This document shows positions 34,880 through 42,048 of a DNA stretch of 64,000 nucleotides, piece by piece. The stretch comes from an uncultured Candidatus Saccharibacteria bacterium (GTDB lineage: Bacteria > Patescibacteriota > Saccharimonadia > Saccharimonadales > Saccharimonadaceae), in NCBI GenBank assembly GCA_937906385.1, contig CALCYQ010000001.1:62001-126000 (forward strand), given 5' to 3'. The translations under genes and the position numbers were made by a program. The notes under the pieces are model-generated. The model searched no databases. It had not been told where the DNA came from and saw only the letters and a list, made by a program, of their open reading frames with translations. How positions within the stretch are numbered: the stretch's first letter is position 1; the number at the start of each line of letters is the position of its first letter.

Positions 34880-35879
34880 ATTCCAAACCTAAGTGTTTTT
34901 TCGCAAGGTCTGTCACGACGCGTCCGCGTGGCGTGCGCTGCAACATGCCAAGCTGAATCAAAAACGGCTCTAAATAATCTTCAATCGTCGAGGCTTCGTC
35001 GCCGGTTAGTGCTGCAATTGTATTTAGGCCGACTGGTTTATCGCCGTATTTCTCAATCATCAATGTGAGCATGTTGCGGTCGGCCGGATCCAGGCCGAGC
35101 TCGTCAATCTCCAGCATGTCGAGCGCCTTTTTGGCGGTCGGCACATCTACGATACCATCACCATTCACGTCGGCGTAATCGCGCACACGCTTCAAAAGCC
35201 TGTTCGCGATGCGCGGCGTCAGGCGTGAGCGGGTGGCTAGCAACCTTGCGGCATCCGCGTCAATTTTAGTATCCAAAATCTTGGCCGAGCGCTCGATGAT
35301 TTGCTGTATATCGCCATCGGCATAATACTCCAAGCGGTACGAATGACCAAAGCGATCGCGTAGCGGCCCAGCCAAATTGCCGGCTTGTGTGGTGGCGCCA
35401 ATCAAAGTAAAGCGGGGAAGGTCGAGCTTCACGCTGCGCGCGGCCGGTCCTTTACCAATCACGATATCAAGCTTGTAATCTTCCATCGCGGAGTAAAGAA
35501 TCTCCTCCACGGCGCGGCGCAAACGATGAATCTCGTCAATAAATAAAATGTCGCCATCGGTCAAGTTTGTCAGGATACTAGCAAGGTCGCCAGCTTTCTC
35601 AATCGACGGGGCAGAAGTAGCACGAAAATTTGCATTCATCTCGTGCGCAATCACGCCGGCCATAGTAGTCTTGCCAAGGCCTGGCGGACCATACAGAAGC
35701 ACGTGATCCATTACATCGCCGCGTTTTTTCGCGGCATCAATCGCGAGCTTCAAATTAGTCTTCAAACGACGCTGGCCAATATATTCGTCAAAATTAGTCG
35801 GGCGCAGAGAAAACTCAACGGCACGTTCTTCGTTGTCGTCTTCGTGTAGACTGGTATCAATCACCCTCTCGATAGCCAT
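34878..35879 (-). CDS. ruvB: Holliday junction branch migration helicase RuvB
   Basis: The 333-residue AAA+ motor has Walker A YGPPGLGKTT, Walker B LFIDEIHRL, sensor motif TLIGATTQAG and the winged-helix C-terminus ending QRTPRGRVVTDLAKKHLG. It drives branch migration with RuvA. TATAAT ends six bases before the ATG, so it is probably leaderless. Its promoter region is back to back with the first small RNA at 35914. Confidence 0.98.
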   Translation of the reverse strand: MAIERVIDTSLHEDDNEERAVEFSLRPTNFDEYIGQRRLKTNLKLAIDAAKKRGDVMDHVLLYGPPGLGKTTMAGVIAHEMNANFRATSAPSIEKAGDLASILTNLTDGDILFIDEIHRLRRAVEEILYSAMEDYKLDIVIGKGPAARSVKLDLPRFTLIGATTQAGNLAGPLRDRFGHSYRLEYYADGDIQQIIERSAKILDTKIDADAARLLATRSRLTPRIANRLLKRVRDYADVNGDGIVDVPTAKKALDMLEIDELGLDPADRNMLTLMIEKYGDKPVGLNTIAALTGDEASTIEDYLEPFLIQLGMLQRTPRGRVVTDLAKKHLGLE

Positions 35880-35913
35880 ATCTGTATTATAGCACCTATG
35901 GTATAATAACTTA

Positions 35914-35980
35914 CAGAGGGATAGCTCTAGAAACTATCCCGATGGTTTGGATGAGTTAGCCTTTAGCTAACTCATTTTTT
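35914..35980 (+). ncRNA. Small RNA of cassette 1
   Basis: TATAAT at 35902-35907 predicts a start near 35914. A 7-bp hairpin follows (GGGATAG 35918-35924, CTATCCC 35934-35940, loop CTCTAGAAA), then CGATGGTTTGG, then a perfect 10-bp terminator stem (35951-35960 with 35966-35975) and a T-run. No ribosome-binding site or ORF is visible. Its 3' end meets the stop codon of the leftward micro-ORF. Confidence 0.65.
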
Positions 35981-36046
35981 CTAAACAAACCGGATACGGA
36001 TTCGTAACTCCACTATCCACACTCGAATAGTAATCGTCACGTTCAT
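35981..36046 (-). CDS. Micro-ORF 1, cationic 21-residue peptide
   Basis: ATG at 36046 follows GAGGAAGG, with an in-frame TGA four codons earlier, so the start is fixed. The product begins MNVTITIRVWIVEL and ends in alternating Arg and hydrophobic residues (RIRIRFV). Such alternation would give an amphipathic beta strand. The stop TAG lies next to the T-run of small RNA 1. It is related to micro-ORFs 2 and 4. Function unknown; a type I toxin-like peptide is one reading. Confidence 0.5.
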   Translation of the reverse strand: MNVTITIRVWIVELRIRIRFV

Positions 36047-36163
36047 CCTTCCTCAGAGCGTCTAGTTATCTAGAATCCTGTTCATTGAAGCTCTGCGAGC
36101 TCAACAACAACTTCAATGCCAGCCCAAACCATTAAGACACCATGCGGTGCGTTTCTGACTATA
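36047..36163 (-). promoter_or_regulatory. Promoter and folded leader of micro-ORF 1
   Basis: ATTGAC-NN-TATAGT on the minus strand predicts a start near 36151 and a leader of about 105 nt. In the leader, CAGAGC (minus, 36095-36090) pairs with GCTCTG (36059-36054) directly before the ribosome-binding site, enclosing a TCTAG/CTAGA hairpin. A second 8-bp pairing CATTGAAG/CTTCAATG lies further upstream. Confidence 0.5.
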
Positions 36164-36218
36164 TAGTCAATTACAAAACCGACAAGCATAAGTGCAATGG
36201 TTTTGGTATAATAGCATT

Positions 36219-36289
36219 AATGAGCGCAACTCTAGAAATTACGCTCGATGGTTTGGTTCGTCGCTATTTAATTAGCGACGAATTTTTTT
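36219..36289 (+). ncRNA. Small RNA of cassette 2
   Basis: TATAAT at 36207-36212. Hairpin GAGCG/CGCTC (36222-36226, 36242-36246), extended by AA/TT, with the same loop CTCTAGAAA. The spacer again reads CGATGGTTTGG. The terminator is a perfect 10-bp stem, TTCGTCGCTA (36257-36266) with TAGCGACGAA (36273-36282), and seven T. Confidence 0.65.
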
Positions 36290-36352
36290 GAATTTCGGAA
36301 ATCGAATTCCAAACTCCACACTGACGCCTAGGATAATTATCCGTACGCTCAT
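36272..36352 (-). CDS. Micro-ORF 2, cationic 26-residue peptide
   Basis: ATG at 36352 lies 11 bases after GGAGG; an in-frame GTG at 36361 is less likely because it touches that site. The product begins MSVRIIILGVSVEFGIR and ends KFKKIRR. It aligns without gaps to the first 21 residues of micro-ORF 1 (shared V3, I5, I7, V12, E13, I16, R17). Its last codons and stop lie inside the terminator of small RNA 2, so the two transcripts are antisense there. The lysines come from the complement of the T-run. Confidence 0.5.
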   Translation of the reverse strand: MSVRIIILGVSVEFGIRFPKFKKIRR

Positions 36353-36490
36353 GTAAAGCACTTCCTCCGAGACCTCTAGCTATCTAGAATTACCGTTCAA
36401 TGAAGCCTCAGCGAGCCGGGTTTCATTTGCGAATCGCAGGAACATTCAAACGGAGCAAACCTCAACCCCGAGCGAAAAGCTACCGTCAAT
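36353..36490 (-). promoter_or_regulatory. Promoter and folded leader of micro-ORF 2
   Basis: ATTGAC-NN-TAGCTT (minus, near 36490-36476) marks the start. The leader stem pairs CUGAGGC (36411-36405) with GUCUCGG (36373-36367) using two G-U pairs that would be A-C mismatches on the other strand, again enclosing a TCTAG/CTAGA hairpin just before GGAGG. Confidence 0.5.
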
Positions 36491-36529
36491 CAATCGACAG
36501 CACAAGCATAAATACGATATAATATTATC

Positions 36530-36594
36530 ATTGAGAATAGCTCTAGAAACTATCCTCGGGTTGTTTTAGTTAGCCGTTACCGGCTAACTTTTTT
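36530..36594 (+). ncRNA. Small RNA of cassette 3
   Basis: TATAAT at 36518-36523. Hairpin GAGAATAG/CTATCCTC (36533-36540, 36550-36557, one mismatch) with loop CTCTAGAAA. Terminator AGTTAGCCG/CGGCTAACT (36568-36576, 36581-36589) and a T-run. Confidence 0.62.
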
Positions 36595-36627
36595 CGGCTT
36601 ACGCACGAATCGAATTTCGGATTTCAA
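36577..36627 (-). pseudogene. Remnant of a third micro-ORF
   Basis: The minus strand between small RNAs 3 and 4 encodes KSEIRFVRKPKKVSR and a stop, resembling the C-terminal half of micro-ORF 2 (EFGIRFPKFKKIRR). An in-frame TAG immediately precedes it, and the leader, ribosome-binding site and N-terminal codons are missing. The following promoter begins at once, so a deletion seems to have removed about 150 bp. Confidence 0.45.
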
Positions 36628-36662
36628 CTAAGCATAAGTTCAAGATTTGGTATAATAACATT

Positions 36663-36734
36663 ATGGGCGCGTAACTAGGATTACGCCCAAAGTTTTGGTT
36701 TAAGTGACTCTCCTAACGGCGAGCCACTTTTTTA
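36663..36734 (+). ncRNA. Small RNA of cassette 4
   Basis: TATAAT at 36651-36656. Hairpin GGGC..GTAA with TTAC..GCCC (36665-36688) and a changed loop CTAGGA. Then a less perfect terminator, AAGTGACTC (36702-36710) with GAGCCACTT (36721-36729), and a T-run. This is the most diverged copy. Confidence 0.58.
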
Positions 36735-36796
36735 CGCTTCGTCACATCGATACTTAGCGTAACTCTCACGATCCACAACTTAATGCAGACACTCAA
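36713..36796 (-). CDS. Micro-ORF 4, cationic 27-residue peptide
   Basis: A TTG start at 36796 lies five bases after AAAGGAG. The product begins MSVCIKLWIVRVTL and ends KRKKVARR. It shares M-S-V-x-I with micro-ORF 2 and the W-I-V block with micro-ORF 1. Stop and last codons lie inside the terminator of small RNA 4. The non-ATG start makes this copy less certain alone, but the same layout in three copies supports it. Confidence 0.45.
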   Translation of the reverse strand: MSVCIKLWIVRVTLSIDVTKRKKVARR

Positions 36797-36916
36797 ATCA
36801 CTCCTTTCCCATGGACTCTAGCGAGGCCTAGTATGCTGTTTATTGAGTCCATGCGAGATGAACTTAATATTTGCGTAAGGGATAAACCAAGATTCCCGAC
36901 TCAAAATAGCGTCAAT
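36797..36916 (-). promoter_or_regulatory. Promoter and folded leader of micro-ORF 4
   Basis: ATTGAC-NN-TATTTT (minus, 36916-36903) predicts a leader of about 100 nt. CATGGACTC and GAGTCCATG (36853-36845 with 36818-36810) form a perfect 9-bp stem ending just before GGGAAAGGAG. Its bases differ fully from the equivalent stems of cassettes 1 and 2. Confidence 0.5.
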
Positions 36917-36973
36917 AAAAATCGATTAAAAGCATAAGTTCAAGATTTTTCGCACAAACCCTATAAAAACAGA

Positions 36974-37195
36974 TATAATAAAGGTGGAACTTACAATTTA
37001 ACAATATATCGCGTTTTAGCTGACGCATTTTCGCGTTGCAAAAACTTTGATTGCAGCTCCCATAGGAGTCGGTCTTATAGTTTTTGCCTAAAACGCGAAA
37101 TTGTAGGTTCCAGCCGGCGACTTGGGGGCTGCAATTTTTATTAAATTGCTGTGCCAAAAAATTATCAAACATAAGAGTAATTGGAACCTACGATT
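36974..37195 (+). promoter_or_regulatory. Promoter and structured leader RNA of the Type III R-M operon
   Basis: TATAAT at 36974-36979 starts a leader of about 200 nt. Nested stems are: GGAACTTACAATTT (36986-36999) with 37098-37111, 14 bp including one G-U; CGCGTTTTAG (37010-37019) with 37088-37097, 10 bp perfect; GCAAAAACT (37038-37046) with 37079-37087, 9 bp perfect; and CTCC/GGAG inside. TTGCAGCTCCC (37051-37061) can also pair with GGGGGCTGCAA (37124-37134), giving a pseudoknot, followed by TTTTT. GTAGGTTCCA (37103-37112) can instead pair with TGGAACCTAC (37182-37191) at the methyltransferase start, 10 bp perfect, exclusive with the first stem. Confidence 0.7.
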
Positions 37196-39109
37196 ATGAG
37201 CAGCCTCATTGAACTGCTACCAAAGGTAGTCAGTGAGGGGCGCAGAGAAGCAAATAGAATTTTGGACGGACTTTCTGCTGCGTCCCGTATTACTTTACAA
37301 ACTAATGAACTTATTCAGCCGCACAAGGACCGCAGTCAGGCAGAAATCCTCAACGACGATATTGAATATGTTGACGATTGGAAGAATCGCCTAGTCTATG
37401 GCGATAATCTACTAGTCATGCAGGCACTTTTGGCTGGCGACCCGGCTTCGGGCCTACCTAGCATGCGCGGCAAAATTGACTTGATTTATATTGATCCGCC
37501 ATATGATAGCAAGGCAGATTATCGTACGAAAATAGAACTTCCGGGTGCGAATATTGACAGTAAACCGACCGTGCTTGAGCAGTTTGCTTACGCTGACACT
37601 TGGAGTGCGAACATTGATGGCGAAGACGTGAAGGGTACAGCTGCTTATTTAAAATATATGTATCCGCGGTTGGTAGTTATGAGAGAGCTCTTAAGTGAGC
37701 GGGGCAATATATGTGTTCATCTAGATTATCATGTCGGCGCGTATATGCGCGTAATACTTGATGATATATTTGGTAAGGAAAATTTAAAAAATGAAATAAT
37801 ATGGGGCTATTCTGGCGGAGGAGTTTCAAAGAATAAATTTGCCCAGAAGCACGATACACTTTATTGTTACGCGAAAAGTAATGATTCGATTTTTAATGCT
37901 CAATATGCGCCATATTCTGAAAAATCCCAAGCTCTCATTAACTCAAGAGGAGGAACTAGTATTGATGGAAAAGAAAGAGATTTGGGCCGCGGAAAACATA
38001 TGGAGGACTGGTGGGGCGATATACAATCACTTCAAACGTTTGATACGGAACGAGTTAATTATGGAACTCAGAAGCCAGAAAAACTATTGGAAAGAATAGA
38101 AAAGGCTTTTTCGAATAATGGCTCTATCGTCGCCGATTTCTTTGGCGGCTCCGGCACTACTGCTGCGGTAGCGGAAAAACTTGGCCGTAAATGGATTACT
38201 TCGGACATCGGCAAACCTGCCACTATGATTATGCGCAAACGTTTCATCGATAACGACGCTGGTGAATTTCTATATCAATCCGTTGGCGATTATCAGCGCG
38301 AGCAAATGAGTACAAACTTTGGTACACGTTTCCGCGTTGGTGATTTAAATCAAATCGTCATTAACTTGTATGGTGCTGTTCCGTTCCGCGAAGAAGATAA
38401 TCCGCGTCGCAACTTAGGCAAAATTCCGCGCACGAAACGTCTCGTTTATGTCGCTTCGCCGTCGGAATTAGTTTCGGCAAATACCATCAAACGCGCGCTT
38501 GATGAAATGAATACTTTTCAGGGCGGATGGGATAAAGTTGCATTGCTCGGCTGGAATTTCCGTAGCGACCTTGGCGCATATTTGGAAACGCTCGAAGAAT
38601 ACAAGAATGGTACGCTGACGATTGAAATTATCCCGCCAGATCTTCTCGACCAATTGAAGAGCAAAACTACGTTTAAGAAACTTAGCGACCAAGTTGCGGT
38701 CGATCCAGACGGTACAATTCGTACACCAGTTCGCTTCTCATCACTCCAGTATCTCACCATTAAAGACCCAATCGTGAACGGCAACGAAATTACTGTAGAG
38801 CTAGATAACTATGTAATTTTATCTTCGGATTCTTTGCCACTCGATTCCAAGAATAAAGAAAAAATGAATGAAGTTATTGCGCGTGACCCGCTTGCACTAA
38901 TTGAATATTGGTCTATCGATACCGACTTTGACGGCAACGTCTTCCGCAGTACTTGGCAGGATTATCGCCAAAATACCGATAACGATAGTGACGCACTGCA
39001 TGTCGTAAACAAAGTTACGCTCCCGCTTAACAATACAACTGGCCTTATTGCTATCAGGGCAGTAGACGTCTTTGGCTTTGAAAGTGAAGTAATTGCAAGG
39101 ATTGATTGA
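37181..39109 (+). CDS. mod: Type III restriction-modification system, DNA methyltransferase (Mod)
   Basis: The protein of about 640 residues methylates adenine in the recognition site and gives the system its specificity. Catalytic motif IV is IDLIYIDPPYDS (DPPY at 105-108) and motif I is ADFFGGSGTTAAVAEKLGRKW (F of FGGSG near 322). This IV-before-I order is that of beta-class enzymes, with the target recognition part between. Length matches EcoP15I Mod. A TTG at 37181 and an ATG at 37196 (MSSLIELLPK) are both possible starts. I lean to the ATG; TGGAACCTAC, which may be masked by the leader RNA, lies between them. The Res gene follows after three bases. Confidence 0.95.
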   Translation: MEPTIMSSLIELLPKVVSEGRREANRILDGLSAASRITLQTNELIQPHKDRSQAEILNDDIEYVDDWKNRLVYGDNLLVMQALLAGDPASGLPSMRGKIDLIYIDPPYDSKADYRTKIELPGANIDSKPTVLEQFAYADTWSANIDGEDVKGTAAYLKYMYPRLVVMRELLSERGNICVHLDYHVGAYMRVILDDIFGKENLKNEIIWGYSGGGVSKNKFAQKHDTLYCYAKSNDSIFNAQYAPYSEKSQALINSRGGTSIDGKERDLGRGKHMEDWWGDIQSLQTFDTERVNYGTQKPEKLLERIEKAFSNNGSIVADFFGGSGTTAAVAEKLGRKWITSDIGKPATMIMRKRFIDNDAGEFLYQSVGDYQREQMSTNFGTRFRVGDLNQIVINLYGAVPFREEDNPRRNLGKIPRTKRLVYVASPSELVSANTIKRALDEMNTFQGGWDKVALLGWNFRSDLGAYLETLEEYKNGTLTIEIIPPDLLDQLKSKTTFKKLSDQVAVDPDGTIRTPVRFSSLQYLTIKDPIVNGNEITVELDNYVILSSDSLPLDSKNKEKMNEVIARDPLALIEYWSIDTDFDGNVFRSTWQDYRQNTDNDSDALHVVNKVTLPLNNTTGLIAIRAVDVFGFESEVIARID

Positions 39110-39112
39110 TAT

Positions 39113-42013
39113 ATGGAAATTGACGAACAAAAACGCTACAAATATCCTCCACTAGCCTTTGCGAAGGCCGTAACTGAACGCGCCAAAGCAGCCTGGGAAG
39201 ACGGCAGCTTTATGGAATCTGTCACACCAACTACGCGCGCATTGTTAACTTACTGGTTCGACGATGCTTATGTAGATATGCGCGACCTGAACTTCCATAT
39301 TGGGCAGCGTAATGCCATCATGAATATTATTTATATTCATGAAGTGCTCAAAAAAGATAAAGTTGTTGATGTTTATAATGAAATCGCTCCGCAGCTCCTA
39401 TTGGAACGTGGCGGTACAAAGTTGAGTGAACTTGGCGACGATATTTATTCCTTCCCAAAATACTGCGTAAAAATGGCAACCGGTACCGGTAAAACTTGGG
39501 TGCTTGAAGCCTTAATGATTTGGCAATACTTAAATGCCAAACATAACGAAGAAGGAAACTATACTAAGAATTTCCTCGTTGTTGCGCCTGGCTTAATCGT
39601 CTATGAACGTTTGCTCGATGCGTTCCTCGGCAAAATGAACGACGATGGCCAAACTCGCAATTTCGAAACGTGTGATATTAAGAAATTCGAGAATCTATTT
39701 TTGCCAGAAGAATACCGTAATGAATTTTACGGTTTTTTGCAGAGTAGCGTAGCCGCCAAAACCGAAATTGGTAGTAAAGTTACCGGTGATGGTTTAATTG
39801 CTATTACAAACTTTCATTTACTCATGGGGGCAGATGAGCAAGAAGACGAACCGGGCATTGACGACGGTTGGCGCTTGCCGGTTGCTCCGGGTATTACGGC
39901 GGGAAATAGCCTAGATTCGTTAGATAATTCGCTCCGCGGTAAAAAGGAGCTCGAATTCCTACACAATCTTCCGGACCTTATGATGATTAACGACGAGGCC
40001 CATCACATTCACGACAATATAAAGGGTGGTGAAAAGGAAGAAGTTGAATGGCAAAAATCTTTGCGCTACATCGCCGAAGGCAAAGCTAATCGTGCTATGC
40101 AGTTAGATTTTTCCGCCACGCCATACAACCAAAAGGGCAAAGAAAAAGTTTATTTTCCACACATTGTTGTAGATTTCGATTTAACTGACGCGATTCGTCG
40201 TGGTTTAGTGAAAACTTTGATGCTTTCCGAGCGTAAAGAATTAGCAACTGAGGCTCTAGTTTTTAAAGCTGTGCGCAATGATCGCGGCGAGGTGGTGGAT
40301 TTGTCTGATGGTCAACGCCAAATGCTTCGCGCCGGTCTTTCGAAACTAGCAAAACTCGAAGAAGAGTTTAGGGATGTCGATTCGACCAAACGACCAAAGA
40401 TGATGGTAGTTTGTGAAGATACAAACGTAGTACCGTTAGTTGCAAATTTTCTAAAGCTCGAAGGTTTAAGTCAAGAAGAATTTATAGAAATTCACAGCAA
40501 TAAGAAAGGCGAAGTTGGCGAAGAAGAGTGGAATAATCTTCGCAACAAATTATTCGCGCTCGATCGTCACGAGAACCCACGCGTGGTTATTTCTGTTTTA
40601 ATGCTTCGCGAAGGTTTTGACGTTAATAATATCTGCGTTATCGTTCCGCTACGTAGTACAACTTCCGGAATTCTTCTAGAACAAACAATCGGTCGCGGTC
40701 TGCGCTTGATGTGGCGTGGCAATAAAGAAATCGACGAGCTCAAAAATGAGAACCGTCGCGCGATTATGGTCGAGCATAAGGCGGCAACTAATTATTTCGA
40801 CGTCTTATCGATCGTAGAACATCCGGCATTTCGCGATTTCTACGACGAGTTAGTAAACGGCGGCTTAATGGGTGTCGAGGATGGCGATGAAGAACTTGGA
40901 GACGATGGTAGGAAAGTTAAAGGCGACTTAATTCCAGTCGGATTAAAAGACGATTATATGGATTACGATTTTCGCCTTCCGTTAATTATTAATGAGGCGG
41001 AGTCTGTCATGAAAACTCCATCGTTAGATGTTACGAAATTGAAACCATTCGGGATGAGCTATGACGCGCTTATCAAAATGATTCCAGAACGCGAGCAGTG
41101 GATTGATCAAGAAGTACTCAGCGGTGTTAATGCTGGCTATTTCGAGGTGACATCCGGAGTATTTCGCTCTACTAGCTATAACGATTATCTAAGCCGTATT
41201 ACGAATCATATCGTCGAAAAACTAAATACCGCCGACAGTCTTGGCCGTAGCCGTAAGGCATTAGATTTTCCTATTCTGTCTATTAATAATGTTCAAATTG
41301 CCGCATTAATAGATAAATATATTCGCAAGCAATTATTTGGGCGCGAAATTAATCCAGCCGAAGGGAAGAACTGGAAGGCATTATTAATTACGGAAGTAAT
41401 GAATCATATTATTGGGCAAATAGCTTCCGCTATCATCGCCTCGCAAGAAGAGGCGGAGAATGTGGGCGAGACGAATGTAGTCTTTACGCCATTCTCAAGC
41501 GTAAATAAAATCACTGTTCGCGAAAACTATAGCCTAGATTTAGCAAAGTGCATCTACGAAAAGTGTCCATTCCCGAGCAATAAGGGCCAATATGAGCGCG
41601 ATTTTATGGAATTTTGCGACAAAGATGGCGAGGTGGACGCTCTGTGCAAAGTGATAGAAAACCGCCATACTTTTGCTCGTTTTCGCTACGTGCGCGAAGA
41701 TGGTATGCCGGCAGAATATATTCCTGATTTTGTAGTGCGTATTGGTAGCGATAATTATCTAGTAGAGACTAAATCTCAAGATCAAATATCGCACCAAAAC
41801 GTCATCCGCAAAAAACGCGCAGCACTTCGTTGGGTTGAAAGAATTAATGACTTACCGCTCGGTAAGCGTGAAGATATTACCTGGCATTACGTACTCCTCG
41901 GCGACGCCACATTTTATGAATGGAAACGTAAAAATATGACAATTCGCGAGTTGCTAGAGTTCGCCGAAATTCGTAACAACGATGAGTTAAACTTCACTGG
42001 AAAATTATTCTAA
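39113..42013 (+). CDS. res: Type III restriction-modification system, restriction helicase-nuclease (Res)
   Basis: The 966 residues have the superfamily 2 helicase core: Walker A KMATGTGKTW near residue 122, Walker B NDEAHH near 297, motif III DFSATPY, and motif VI LLEQTIGRGLRLMW. The C-terminal domain carries the PD-(D/E)xK nuclease signature PDFVVRIGSDNYLVETKSQ. Length equals EcoP15I Res. With Mod it cuts DNA carrying unmodified head-to-head sites. No truncation or frameshift is seen, so the system looks active. Confidence 0.96.
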   Translation: MEIDEQKRYKYPPLAFAKAVTERAKAAWEDGSFMESVTPTTRALLTYWFDDAYVDMRDLNFHIGQRNAIMNIIYIHEVLKKDKVVDVYNEIAPQLLLERGGTKLSELGDDIYSFPKYCVKMATGTGKTWVLEALMIWQYLNAKHNEEGNYTKNFLVVAPGLIVYERLLDAFLGKMNDDGQTRNFETCDIKKFENLFLPEEYRNEFYGFLQSSVAAKTEIGSKVTGDGLIAITNFHLLMGADEQEDEPGIDDGWRLPVAPGITAGNSLDSLDNSLRGKKELEFLHNLPDLMMINDEAHHIHDNIKGGEKEEVEWQKSLRYIAEGKANRAMQLDFSATPYNQKGKEKVYFPHIVVDFDLTDAIRRGLVKTLMLSERKELATEALVFKAVRNDRGEVVDLSDGQRQMLRAGLSKLAKLEEEFRDVDSTKRPKMMVVCEDTNVVPLVANFLKLEGLSQEEFIEIHSNKKGEVGEEEWNNLRNKLFALDRHENPRVVISVLMLREGFDVNNICVIVPLRSTTSGILLEQTIGRGLRLMWRGNKEIDELKNENRRAIMVEHKAATNYFDVLSIVEHPAFRDFYDELVNGGLMGVEDGDEELGDDGRKVKGDLIPVGLKDDYMDYDFRLPLIINEAESVMKTPSLDVTKLKPFGMSYDALIKMIPEREQWIDQEVLSGVNAGYFEVTSGVFRSTSYNDYLSRITNHIVEKLNTADSLGRSRKALDFPILSINNVQIAALIDKYIRKQLFGREINPAEGKNWKALLITEVMNHIIGQIASAIIASQEEAENVGETNVVFTPFSSVNKITVRENYSLDLAKCIYEKCPFPSNKGQYERDFMEFCDKDGEVDALCKVIENRHTFARFRYVREDGMPAEYIPDFVVRIGSDNYLVETKSQDQISHQNVIRKKRAALRWVERINDLPLGKREDITWHYVLLGDATFYEWKRKNMTIRELLEFAEIRNNDELNFTGKLF

Positions 42014-42048
42014 ACTACCGCCTAATCGATATAGGCTAAAATATAACC

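Larger units (their letters stand above)
35902..36938. repeat. Array of four convergent small-RNA/micro-ORF cassettes
   Basis: Within the only long stretch without conventional genes (35880-37180) I see one unit repeated four times at about 130-310 bp spacing. Each has a rightward TATAAT (35902, 36207, 36518, 36651), a 5' hairpin with loop CTCTAGAAA (CTAGGA in copy 4) and a perfect or near-perfect intrinsic terminator. A leftward micro-ORF with its own leader and promoter converges on it. The element AAGCATAA(G) sits at every divergent boundary (36184, 36504, 36630, 36930). The copies have diverged strongly in sequence while keeping structure. Not CRISPR: there are no identical repeats or uniform spacers. 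Confidence 0.7.

Noticed and set aside
35902..36938. CRISPR array or integron attC array
   Set aside because: The repeated parts are hairpins with different stem sequences, variable spacing, promoters and T-run terminators. No identical direct repeats, cas genes or integrase are present.
36912..37172. An 86-codon leftward frame inside the R-M leader
   Set aside because: It runs through the long complementary stems of the leader, has no ribosome-binding site and resembles no protein; the region reads better as a structured rightward RNA.
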